DNA of 64,000 nucleotides from Frigoribacterium sp. PvP032 (lineage in GTDB: Bacteria; Actinomycetota; Actinomycetes; Actinomycetales; Microbacteriaceae). A model generated the notes under the pieces. That model made no database searches. It saw nothing but the letters and a program-made list of their open reading frames with translations, and was not told the origin of the DNA. The position numbers and the translations under genes are program-made. The stretch's first letter is position 1; each line of letters opens with the position of its first letter. Positions 24,177 to 31,679 of the stretch are shown here, one piece after another. The DNA lies in assembly GCF_017833035.1 (NCBI RefSeq), contig NZ_JAFIBM010000001.1:558001-622000 (forward strand), read 5' to 3'.

Positions 24177-25235
24177 TCAGGCGCCATCCGGGTCGGCAGT
24201 CGGGGAGACGTGTTCAGGGTGTCCGGTGGAAAGACGGGGCACGACACGTGTCGGAACAGTGTGGGCCCCGGTTTCGCGGACCCCGTCGATGGCGTGGAAC
24301 AGAAGTCGCGCTGCCGTGCGCCCCAGTTCTCGGAGGTCCATGTTGATCGAGGAAAGCGGCGGGCGGGCTTGAGTGGCGATGTGTCGCCAGTCGTCGTGAC
24401 CCATGACTGCTACATCCGCCGGAACTTGCACCCCAGCCTCACGGAGAGCATCGAGGACGCCCCGGGCCAACTGGTCTGCCCCGCACGCGATCGCGTCAAT
24501 AGGTTCTCCAGAGGCAAGGAGCCGACGAGTCTCCATGCGGCCCCATGCCTCTGACCAATTTCCGAAGACAGGGCCACCTCCGACAAACGTCAGCCCCAAG
24601 GCAGCCATGGCGGCGGTCGCACCGGCCGCCCGGTCGACGGCGGCCGAGAAAGTTGGATCCCCGGCGATGTAGGCGATGCGCCGCCGTCCGTTGCTGACGA
24701 GGTGCTCCACGACGTGCCGACCGGCGCCGTGGCAGTCACTGATGACGCTGATGTCTGCCGGATCGATGCTGGGCGAGTACGCGTAGACGACGGGCACACG
24801 GAGGTCCCGCCCGACGCTGGGCCGCGGATTCGTCGTGTCACCCACGAAGATGAACCCGTCGACGCGTCGCGCCAAGAGGGCGCGCACTTGCTCTCGCTCC
24901 TTGGCGGCGTCACCGCGGGCGTCGCAGAGGAAAGCCTGAATTCCCCCGGTGCCGAAGGCGTCCTCAGCACCCATCATGATCGGGATGGAGAACCGACCTT
25001 CGAGGTCGTTGGTGATGAGGCCGACCGTACCCGAACGGCCGTGGCCAAGATCTGATGGCGGCCGACTCGGTGTGAAGCGCAATGCCTCGGCGGCCCTTTC
25101 GACACGGCCCCGCGTCGCCGCGTGGACCTTGTAGCCGCCCCGGAGCGCCTTGGAAGCGGTGGCTATCGACACACCAGCGGCCGCGGCTACGTCTTTGAGG
25201 GTGGCAGGACGGTCTGGACGTCGAGAATCACCCAT
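24177..25235 (-). CDS. LacI family transcriptional regulator
   Basis: 352 residues from ATG 25235, with GGAGG 6 nt upstream; ATG 25247 also possible. N-terminal HTH: LKDVAAAAGVSIATASKALR. The sensor domain follows, with the usual VVYAYSPSIDP and VAVMGHDDWRHIATQARPPL segments. The ASKAL recognition helix and sensor resemble the LacI protein at 30549 more than the one at 19174. It lies just downstream of, and in the same direction as, the GH127-ABC importer operon (111 bp from the GH127 stop), so it could be the last gene of that unit or a separate one. The target site may be the ATAACGTT-type sequence at 30467-30480. Confidence 0.92.
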   Translation of the reverse strand: MGDSRRPDRPATLKDVAAAAGVSIATASKALRGGYKVHAATRGRVERAAEALRFTPSRPPSDLGHGRSGTVGLITNDLEGRFSIPIMMGAEDAFGTGGIQAFLCDARGDAAKEREQVRALLARRVDGFIFVGDTTNPRPSVGRDLRVPVVYAYSPSIDPADISVISDCHGAGRHVVEHLVSNGRRRIAYIAGDPTFSAAVDRAAGATAAMAALGLTFVGGGPVFGNWSEAWGRMETRRLLASGEPIDAIACGADQLARGVLDALREAGVQVPADVAVMGHDDWRHIATQARPPLSSINMDLRELGRTAARLLFHAIDGVRETGAHTVPTRVVPRLSTGHPEHVSPTADPDGA

Positions 25236-25345
25236 GCCAGCCTCCATCTCGTCCTGCCTGCGCCGACGGTAGCGGCGCCACCAGTCCGCCAGCCCAATGG
25301 CCGGGGCTGCGAGGAAGTATTCCATGCGCGCCCCGGCCCCGCTCT

Positions 25346-27289
25346 TTAGAGCCCCTCGCGAACCCAGACGCGCATCTCGCCCTCGCCCCGGTTCGCCCAG
25401 CTGAAGTAAGGCACGAAGGTGAGGTCTGCCGACTCGTCGATCGGGTCGGCCGTGCGGTAGAGACCTTCGCCAGGAATGCTTGTTCTGATTCCCGCGGCGT
25501 GCACCGTGTTGAGGTCCCCTGCATGACCGGTGGACAGTACAGAGTCGCGGGGGAGCGTCAGCATCTGCAGCTCGTGCCCGTTGTCGACCTCCTCGAGCGC
25601 ATACACGAGAGGGCCACGAGCGACAGCGACCTGACCGGCGTGGTCCGCCAGTCGGGCATCGGGTCGCAGCCGGCGCGGTGTCGTGTCGAGCTGGAGCACG
25701 ATCCGGTCGCCGACCGCCCAGGTGCGCGTGACGCTGACGTACCCGTCCTCGCCGAGGACCGTCTCGTCGGTGAGGTCGATCTCCTCGCCCGCAACCGTCA
25801 GGGTCGACCTCGATGACCAGGCAGGGACACGCAGGGACACGGTGAACGGCGACGTGGTGGTCGCCTCGACGTTCAGCTCGATGCGTCCGCTGCCGAGGAC
25901 GTCTGCGTCGACAGCCACCAGCGCTTCCTCGTCCCCGACCGGCACACGCACCTCACCCGAGACGGCGACGTGCATGACGAGTTCGTCGTCGCCGAAGGCG
26001 TAGGCGTAGGAGCCCAGGGAGGTCAGGAGGCGTGCGACGTTGGGCGGGCAGCAGGCGACCTCGAACCATTCGTTCCGTCCGACACCGCCCCTGCTCGACA
26101 GGGGGTTGTCGTAGAAGAAGCAGCGTCCGTCGTGTGACAGGCCCGCAAGGACACCGTTGTGCAGCGCCAGTTCGAGGATGTCGCCGTAGCGGCGGTGCCG
26201 GTCGATGCGAAGGAGGCGCTGTGCCCACATGGCCAGGCCGATGGCGGCGCACGTCTCGGCGTAGGCCGTGCCGTCCGGCAGGTCGAAATCCTCCGTGAAG
26301 CCTTCGTTCACGGCTGATGTGCCGATGCCTGCCGTGACGTACATGCGGCGACTCGTCAGATGGTTCCAGAGGCGACGGCATGCCTCGAGCAGTGAGTCGT
26401 CGCTTTGCTCACGTGCCAGGTCTGCCATCGCGGAGTAGAGGTACATGGCCCGGACGGCGTGGCCGACGGCCTCCGTCTGCTCGCGTACGGGGGCGTGACC
26501 TTGCAGGTACTCCCGTCGACGACCCGGGTGGTCTGCAGTGGGAAAGTGGAAGCCGAACCAGCCCTCAGTGCCTCGACGTTCCTTCTCGAGGTCGAAGAAG
26601 TAGGGCTCCTGGCCGCGCTCCTCGACGAAGTAGGAAGCCAGTTCCAGGTATCGGGCTTCGCCCGTGGCGGCTGCGAGTTTCACCAGGGCGAGTTCGATCT
26701 CCTCGTGGCCGTCGTACCCGCGGAGCTGCCCGTCGCCGCGGCCGAAGACCTTCTCGATGAGGTCCACGTAGCGGCGCATGATGTTCAGGAGGCTTGTCTT
26801 GCCGGTTGCGGCGTGATGCGCGACGGCGGCCTCGATGAGGTGCCCGGCGCAGTACAGCTCGTGGGCATCACGGAGGTCGGTGAACCGCGCCTGCGGGTCG
26901 ACTGTCTGGAAGTACGTGTTGAGGTAGCCGTCGTCGTCCTGCGCGGAGGCGAGGAGCGCGATGACGTCGTCGAGCTGGGCATCTAGGTCGGCGTCGGGGT
27001 GGTGCACGAGGCTGTTGCTCGCAGCCTCGATCCACTTGGCCACATCGCTGTCCCAGAAGATGTGCGGGACCGGGTCGCCGTCCTTCGGCTCGTGCCGCAA
27101 TGCCTGTAGGTGTCCAACCGTGTCGAGCTGGTGGCGCTGGAACGGGATCGTCTCGGTGATGACGGTCTCGATGCGAGGCGACCAGAAGGTGTCGTTGACG
27201 GTGACGGCAGCCAGGGGCGCTGGGCGGGACGGGTGACTTGCGCCGGCCCCACGGGTCGTTGTGTCGTCGTGGTCGATGGTGTGGGTCAT
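25346..27289 (-). CDS. Beta-L-arabinofuranosidase, GH127
   Basis: 647 residues from ATG 27289. It matches the DUF1680/GH127 family, whose characterised members release beta-L-arabinofuranose from hydroxyproline-linked arabino-oligosaccharides. Diagnostic features are VTVNDTFWSPRIE at 29-41, the HIFWDSDVAKWIEAA segment and the zinc/cysteine catalytic set: Glu345 and Cys347 in AYAETCAAIG, plus Cys413 and Cys414 in VACCPPNVARLL, the last pair holding the nucleophile. No signal peptide, so it works on imported sugars. It is the last gene of an operon with the binding protein and two permeases, 2 bp after the MalG-like permease. This extends the island from alpha- to beta-arabinofuranosides. Confidence 0.94.
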   Translation of the reverse strand: MTHTIDHDDTTTRGAGASHPSRPAPLAAVTVNDTFWSPRIETVITETIPFQRHQLDTVGHLQALRHEPKDGDPVPHIFWDSDVAKWIEAASNSLVHHPDADLDAQLDDVIALLASAQDDDGYLNTYFQTVDPQARFTDLRDAHELYCAGHLIEAAVAHHAATGKTSLLNIMRRYVDLIEKVFGRGDGQLRGYDGHEEIELALVKLAAATGEARYLELASYFVEERGQEPYFFDLEKERRGTEGWFGFHFPTADHPGRRREYLQGHAPVREQTEAVGHAVRAMYLYSAMADLAREQSDDSLLEACRRLWNHLTSRRMYVTAGIGTSAVNEGFTEDFDLPDGTAYAETCAAIGLAMWAQRLLRIDRHRRYGDILELALHNGVLAGLSHDGRCFFYDNPLSSRGGVGRNEWFEVACCPPNVARLLTSLGSYAYAFGDDELVMHVAVSGEVRVPVGDEEALVAVDADVLGSGRIELNVEATTTSPFTVSLRVPAWSSRSTLTVAGEEIDLTDETVLGEDGYVSVTRTWAVGDRIVLQLDTTPRRLRPDARLADHAGQVAVARGPLVYALEEVDNGHELQMLTLPRDSVLSTGHAGDLNTVHAAGIRTSIPGEGLYRTADPIDESADLTFVPYFSWANRGEGEMRVWVREGL

Positions 27290-27291
27290 GG

Positions 27292-28113
27292 TCAGCCCTT
27301 CAGAGCGCCGGAGGTGAATCCGCGGACGTAGTACCGCTGGAGGAGGAGGAACAGGAACAAGCAGGGGATCGCGGAGATGATGACGCCGGCCTGGAGCGCG
27401 CCGTAGTCGACCTGGCCGAGGCTGCCGCTGCGGAGGCTGACGAGGGCGACGGGCAGGGTGAAGCGAGATCCGTCGGTGAGGAAGATCAGCGGTGCGATGA
27501 ACTCGTTCCAGGAGGCGAGGAATGCGTAGAGGCAAACGGTGACGACGCCGGGGACGGTTCCCGGCAGGAGCACCTTGAGGAAAGCCGTCCGGCTGCTGCA
27601 GCCGTCGACGTAGGCGGCTTCGTCGAGTTCCCGGGGCAGGGACTCGAACGAGTTGCGCATCATGAACAGGCTGAACGGCAGCTGCAGCATCACCAGCACC
27701 AAGGCAAGCCCCACGAGGCTGTCCTGCAGACCGATCCAGCCGAGCAGGACGTACAGCGGGATGAGGATCGTGGCGTAGGGCACCATCAGGATCGCGAGGG
27801 CCAGGACGAAGAGCACGTTCTTGCCCGGGAAGGTCAGCCGTGCGAAGGCGTAGCCGGCGGGCACGGAGACGATGAGGACGCCCGCGACGGTCATGAGGGC
27901 GACGGCTCCGGTGTTGAGCACGTACGTGCCGAGGCCGCTGCCGTAGTCCACGACCCGGCTGTAGTTAGCGAACCCGAAGCCGCCGTCGGGCGAGGCGCCT
28001 GAGTCGGTGAGGGAAGACCAGAGGGTCCAGGCGAGGGGCAGCAGGAACGCCAGGGCGATGACGATCGAGACGACGTGCCAGGCGGTGGCACCGAGAGTGC
28101 GTCGGAGTTTCAT
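27292..28113 (-). CDS. Sugar ABC transporter permease, MalG type
   Basis: 273 residues with six transmembrane segments and the EAA loop ELDEAAYVDGCSSRTAFLKV near the centre, followed by LLPGTVPGV. This is the CUT1-family inner-membrane permease that, with the MalF-type partner, moves oligosaccharides delivered by the binding protein. It lies 9 bp after the MalF-type gene and 2 bp before GH127. No ATPase gene is present in this operon; CUT1 importers in actinobacteria commonly use a shared MsiK-type ATPase encoded elsewhere. Confidence 0.95.
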   Translation of the reverse strand: MKLRRTLGATAWHVVSIVIALAFLLPLAWTLWSSLTDSGASPDGGFGFANYSRVVDYGSGLGTYVLNTGAVALMTVAGVLIVSVPAGYAFARLTFPGKNVLFVLALAILMVPYATILIPLYVLLGWIGLQDSLVGLALVLVMLQLPFSLFMMRNSFESLPRELDEAAYVDGCSSRTAFLKVLLPGTVPGVVTVCLYAFLASWNEFIAPLIFLTDGSRFTLPVALVSLRSGSLGQVDYGALQAGVIISAIPCLFLFLLLQRYYVRGFTSGALKG

Positions 28114-28122
28114 GGTCGGCGC

Positions 28123-29058
28123 CTACTTGGTGTTGTCGCGTCGGAGGAGCGCGAACTGGGCGAGGTTGAGGACGAGTAGGAACGCAAGCACGACGACCGA
28201 CAGGGCGGCGGCGGTGCCGAGGTCATACTGCACGAAGGCCTTGCGGTACAGGGCGATCACGAGGGTCACCGTCGAGTTGTCGGGCCCGCCGCTCGTGAGG
28301 ACGTAGAACTGGTCGAACGCCAGCACGCTGCCCGTGACCGAGAGGATGAGCATCAACGCCAGGGACGGGCGCAGCAGCGGCACCGTGACGGACCAGAAGG
28401 TCCGCATCGGCCCCGCGCCGTCGACACGGGCCGCTTCGTAGACCTCATCGGGGATTGCCTGCAGCCCTGTGAGCAGGATCAGCATGAAGAAGCCGGAGAA
28501 GCGCCAGATGACGAGCAGGAGGGTCGACCAGAACGCCCCTGCCGGGGTCGCTATCCAGGCGACCGGGCCGATGCCGAACGTGGCGAGGAGTTCATTGAGG
28601 CCGCTCGTCGGCTGGGTGTAGAGGCCGTAGAAGATAAGGGCGCTCGAGGAGATGCCGATGGCGGCGGGGATGAAGAACGCCGTGCGGTACAGGGCCGTTC
28701 CACGTCGCGCCTGCTGGATGAGCAGGGCGAGACCGAGCGCGATGACGCTGAGCACGACGGTCGTGACGATCGTGTAGATGAGCGTGAACCCGGCAGCCTT
28801 GACGAAGAGGGGGTCTGAGAGGCCGGCGAAGTTAGCTCCCCAGTTGGGCTTCGAGACGCCGATGAGTGGCCAGTCGTTCAGCGACATCCAGAAGAGCAGC
28901 CCCAGCGGGAGGACGAAGACGACCCCGACGACGAGCGCGGTGGGGGCGGCGAAGAGGAGTCCGGTGCGTCGTTGCTCGGCGAGGTGGGCTGAGGTGCCTG
29001 CCCGGGAGCGTCGTGTGGTTCTGGGGGTGGCGTCTGGTGGCGCGGCGAGAGTGACCAT
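28123..29058 (-). CDS. Sugar ABC transporter permease, MalF type
   Basis: 311 residues from ATG 29058. Six transmembrane segments, starting with LLFAAPTALVVGVVFVLPLG, and the EAA motif EVYEAARVDGAGPMRTFWSV. A Thr/Arg-rich cytoplasmic N-terminus of about 30 residues precedes the first helix. It is the second gene of the importer operon, separated from the binding-protein gene by a strong hairpin (29096-29129) that probably lowers permease expression relative to the binding protein. Confidence 0.94.
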   Translation of the reverse strand: MVTLAAPPDATPRTTRRSRAGTSAHLAEQRRTGLLFAAPTALVVGVVFVLPLGLLFWMSLNDWPLIGVSKPNWGANFAGLSDPLFVKAAGFTLIYTIVTTVVLSVIALGLALLIQQARRGTALYRTAFFIPAAIGISSSALIFYGLYTQPTSGLNELLATFGIGPVAWIATPAGAFWSTLLLVIWRFSGFFMLILLTGLQAIPDEVYEAARVDGAGPMRTFWSVTVPLLRPSLALMLILSVTGSVLAFDQFYVLTSGGPDNSTVTLVIALYRKAFVQYDLGTAAALSVVVLAFLLVLNLAQFALLRRDNTK

Positions 29059-29095
29059 GGTCGTCCTTGACTTGTGGTGGGGGTGGCGTACGGGG

Positions 29096-29129
29096 GCCGG
29101 CGGGGCCCAGGATGCTGGGCCCCGCCGGC
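29096..29129 (-). terminator. Intra-operon hairpin between binding protein and permease genes
   Basis: A perfect 15-bp GC stem (GCCGGCGGGGCCCAG and its complement) with a 4-nt loop starts 7 bp after the binding-protein stop. No U-tract. In sugar ABC operons such hairpins act as partial terminators or mRNA 3'-end stabilisers, giving excess binding protein. Confidence 0.7.
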
Positions 29130-29135
29130 TGGTGC

Positions 29136-30428
29136 TCACTGGCTCAGTGCTGCGGAGATGGCGTCGTTGTCGGCGCCTCGCTCGGAGGCGTCACCGAAGA
29201 CCTGGTTTCGGACGTACGCGGTCCAGGGACCGTTGGCGTCGTTGAAGGTCGAGCCGAACGCGGCCGAGACGGGGGTCTGGCCGACGGAGACGAGTCGCGA
29301 CAGCTCGGCGACGTTGGGGTCGGCCTCGGAGTACTCGTTGTCAGCGAGGTCGGTACGAGAAGGCAAGGCGCCGCTCTTGGCCACGACATCGATCTGGGCT
29401 TCGTCCCCGATGGTCCAGGACAGGAAGTCCCAGGCGGCGGCCGCCTTGTCGCTGGTCGACGCGATGCTCAGCGTGTCGCCGCCGAGGAACGTGCTCTCAC
29501 CGCCGTCGATGCCGGGTACCGGGGCGATGCCGACGTCCAGGGTGTCGTTCTTGGGGAAGCTGCCGTAGCCGGCGGCGCCGAGGATCTGCCAGCCGATCTT
29601 GCCCTCCGTGAAGGCGGTCCCAAAGGTGGCACCTGTCTCGGTCTGAGCAGCTTCGGGAGCGAGGCCGTCTTCCCATGCCGTGCGGTACTGGTCGTAGACA
29701 GAGCCGGCTGTGTCGGTGTCGAGTTCGGCTTCGGTTCCGTCATCGTTGAGGACTTCTCCGCCGTCGGCCCAGATGCTCGGCCAGGTGGTGAACAGCATGC
29801 AGCCGCCGCAGTTGCCGCCGAAGTAGAAGCCGTCGGCGCCCTCGACGCCGTCGATCGCCTTGGCCGCCTCGAACCAGCCGGCGAGGTCGGTGGGCGGGGA
29901 GTCGGGGTCGAGGCCCGCCTTCTCGAAGAGCACCTTGTTGTAGAACACCGCGGAGAGGTCGATGTCGTGCGGGACGGCGTACTTCTTGCCGTCGGTCGAC
30001 GTCCCCACCGCGATGTGTCCTTCGGCGAGGTCGTCGGCGAAGGGGAGGGCGTCGATCTCCGCGGTCAGGTCACGGAATAGCCCCTTGGTGACGTAGTCGG
30101 GGGTGAAGACGACGTCGGACGAGACGATGTCGGGCAGCTGGCCAGCACCCGCAGCGCTCGCGACCTTCTGCTGGTATGCATCGAAAGGGACCACTGTCAG
30201 CTCGACCTGGTTTTCGTGGCTGTCGTTGTATGCGTCGACGAGGGCCTGGGTGTAGTCGCTGGTAGCGGACCGGGTCCACATCGTGACTGTCGTGCCGTCG
30301 TCGGTGGCTTCGAGAACTCCACCCGTCGACGCTGCAGGCCCGGTCTGACAAGCGCTCATGAGAAGTGCCACGGCGACGGCTGAGGCCGAGGCCACCGCGA
30401 GGCGGCGAGGGGCAGAGGAACGTGGCAC
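29136..30428 (-). CDS. Extracellular sugar-binding lipoprotein of the ABC importer
   Basis: 430 residues from a GTG at 30428 with AAAGGAG upstream. Signal peptide with lipobox LMSAC, so the lipidated residue is Cys27. The mature part has the family-1 solute-binding fold: TVTMWTRSATSDYTQALVDA near the start, YAVPHDIDLSAVFYNKVLFE in the middle and AAAWDFLSWTIGDEAQ towards the end. A Cys pair in GGNCGGCM may form a disulfide. As the first gene of the operon with two CUT1 permeases and GH127, it probably captures arabino-oligosaccharides. Its promoter region contains a perfect LacI-type palindrome over a TTGACG -35 element. Confidence 0.94.
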   Translation of the reverse strand: MPRSSAPRRLAVASASAVAVALLMSACQTGPAASTGGVLEATDDGTTVTMWTRSATSDYTQALVDAYNDSHENQVELTVVPFDAYQQKVASAAGAGQLPDIVSSDVVFTPDYVTKGLFRDLTAEIDALPFADDLAEGHIAVGTSTDGKKYAVPHDIDLSAVFYNKVLFEKAGLDPDSPPTDLAGWFEAAKAIDGVEGADGFYFGGNCGGCMLFTTWPSIWADGGEVLNDDGTEAELDTDTAGSVYDQYRTAWEDGLAPEAAQTETGATFGTAFTEGKIGWQILGAAGYGSFPKNDTLDVGIAPVPGIDGGESTFLGGDTLSIASTSDKAAAAWDFLSWTIGDEAQIDVVAKSGALPSRTDLADNEYSEADPNVAELSRLVSVGQTPVSAAFGSTFNDANGPWTAYVRNQVFGDASERGADNDAISAALSQ

Positions 30429-30466
30429 GAGATCTCCTTTGATCGACCGAGGTGAATCCCCGATTC

Positions 30467-30480
30467 CGATAACGTTGTAG
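30467..30480. promoter_or_regulatory. Second LacI-type half-palindrome at the importer promoter
   Basis: CGATAACGTTGTAG centres on AACGTT with partial outer symmetry, as in many LacI-family operators. It lies between the -10 element and the binding-protein start, a typical roadblock position. It does not match the 30501-30524 site, so a different regulator, perhaps the LacI at 24177, may bind. Confidence 0.4.
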
Positions 30481-30482
30481 TG

Positions 30483-30512
30483 AAAGTAAGTCCCGGGCTA
30501 GATTTTCGTCAA
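30483..30512 (-). promoter_or_regulatory. Probable promoter of the arabinoside importer operon
   Basis: On the minus strand TTGACG (30512-30507), an 18-nt spacer and TACTTT (30488-30483). The -35 lies inside the perfect palindrome 30501-30524, so a bound LacI protein would exclude RNA polymerase. Confidence 0.5.
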
Positions 30513-30524
30513 GAAACGAAAATC
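30501..30524. promoter_or_regulatory. 24-bp LacI-type operator, importer/LacI intergenic
   Basis: GATTTTCGT and ACGAAAATC, perfect 9-bp arms with a 6-nt centre, in the divergent region between the importer operon and the LacI gene at 30549. The 9-6-9 layout is the same as at 20336-20359 but the sequence differs, so it should belong to another regulator, most likely the adjacent LacI protein. Confidence 0.75.
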
Positions 30525-30548
30525 GACGAATGTGGAAGGTGGGTAGCC

Positions 30549-31538
30549 GTGGGTCGCATAAGGCTCGTCGACCTCGCGGCGGACCTCCAGGTCTCGGTCT
30601 CGACAGTGTCGAAAGCTCTGGCAGAGAGTTCGGAGATCAGCCTGGAGACGCGGGCTCGTGTGCGGTCGCGTGCGGGCGAGCTTGGATATCGGCCCAACGG
30701 TGCGGCTCGCCGCCTCCGGACGGGAACAACACGCGCGATCGGTCTTGTGAGCCATGACAGCATCGGGTGGCAAAGCCTGCCAGTCCTGTTGGGCGCGGAA
30801 GAGGCCTTCGGCTCTGAGGAGACAGCGGTTCTCCTCAGTGATGGGCGCGGAGACCCTGTCCGTACCCGGCATCACATCCGGACCCTCCTTGATCACGGGA
30901 TCGATGGGCTCATCTCGCTCGCGCACAGCACCGATGACCAGGCTTCCTTAGGTGCGCTAGGCGTGCCCGTCGTCTACGCCTACGGCGCCTCCGACTGCGA
31001 GACCGACCATTCCGTCGTGCCGGACGAGGCCAAGGGCGCACGTGAAGCTGTCAACTTGCTCATCAGTCTCGGCAGAACGCGCATCGGCCACGTCTCGGGC
31101 CCTGACACGTTTGCCGCCACTCGCCGCCGTGCTCGAGCAGCTGGAGAAGTGCTGCACTCGCACGGGCTCGAGTTCGCCGGGGGGCGCCCGCTCCTGGGTG
31201 ACTGGACCGAGCACTGGGGGAGGGCGGGAACCGAAGCGCTCCTCGAAGCGGTCCCGGATCTCGATGCCCTCTTCTGCGGCAGCGACGCCATTGCCCGGGG
31301 GGCCCTCGACATGCTCGCGCGCCACGGACGAGCCGTGCCGTCGGATGTGGCTGTGGTCGGTTACGACAACTGGGAGTCGCTGGCAGCGGGAAGCGAGCCA
31401 GCGCTCACGACCGTCGACATGAACCTCCGGGAGGTCGGGCGAGTTGCGGCGGAGGGCCTCGCGAGACTCATCAGCGGCGAGGAGCTGCACGGGGTCGTCC
31501 GCCTGGACAGTGCACTCGTCATCCGCCGATCGACATAG
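30549..31538 (+). CDS. LacI family transcriptional regulator
   Basis: 329 residues from GTG 30549, preceded by GGAAGG about 10 nt upstream; an upstream in-frame start would cross the operator and is unlikely. HTH: IRLVDLAADLQVSVSTVSKA. The sensor includes GLVSHDSIGWQSLPVLLGAE and VAVVGYDNWESLAAGSEPAL. It is divergent from the importer-GH127 operon and separated from it by a perfect 24-bp palindrome, so it is the best candidate repressor of that operon. It resembles the LacI at 24177 in the middle of the sensor domain (GAEEAFG versus GAEDAFG), suggesting related ligands. Confidence 0.92.
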   Translation: MGRIRLVDLAADLQVSVSTVSKALAESSEISLETRARVRSRAGELGYRPNGAARRLRTGTTRAIGLVSHDSIGWQSLPVLLGAEEAFGSEETAVLLSDGRGDPVRTRHHIRTLLDHGIDGLISLAHSTDDQASLGALGVPVVYAYGASDCETDHSVVPDEAKGAREAVNLLISLGRTRIGHVSGPDTFAATRRRARAAGEVLHSHGLEFAGGRPLLGDWTEHWGRAGTEALLEAVPDLDALFCGSDAIARGALDMLARHGRAVPSDVAVVGYDNWESLAAGSEPALTTVDMNLREVGRVAAEGLARLISGEELHGVVRLDSALVIRRST

Positions 31539-31576
31539 CCGACGCTGATCTGTCGCAGGGGAACGAGCTTGCCCTA

Positions 31577-31605
31577 TTGACAGGACATTACGGCATGACT
31601 AGTCT
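31577..31605 (+). promoter_or_regulatory. Promoter of the myo-inositol operon
   Basis: TTGACA (31577-31582), a 17-nt spacer and TAGTCT (31600-31605), close to the sigma-70-type consensus. An 8-bp inverted repeat, GACAGGAC (31579-31586) and GTCCTGTC (31607-31614), flanks the -10 element and could hold a repressor. Confidence 0.7.
31578..31587 (-). promoter_or_regulatory. Candidate IolR (GntR) site at the inositol promoter
   Basis: On the minus strand TGTCCTGTCA, overlapping the -35 element. Similar 10-mers occur before the tautomerase (TGTCCTTACA) and before the GntR gene (TGTCGTGACA). They resemble the motif I recall for Corynebacterium glutamicum IolR (KGWCHTRACA), each with one mismatch. 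Confidence 0.5.
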
Positions 31606-31679
31606 CGTCCTGTCGCTGGCACCAGGGCGATGCACCCGCACCGATGCGCGGCGCAGTCACCACAACCAATGGAGGAATC

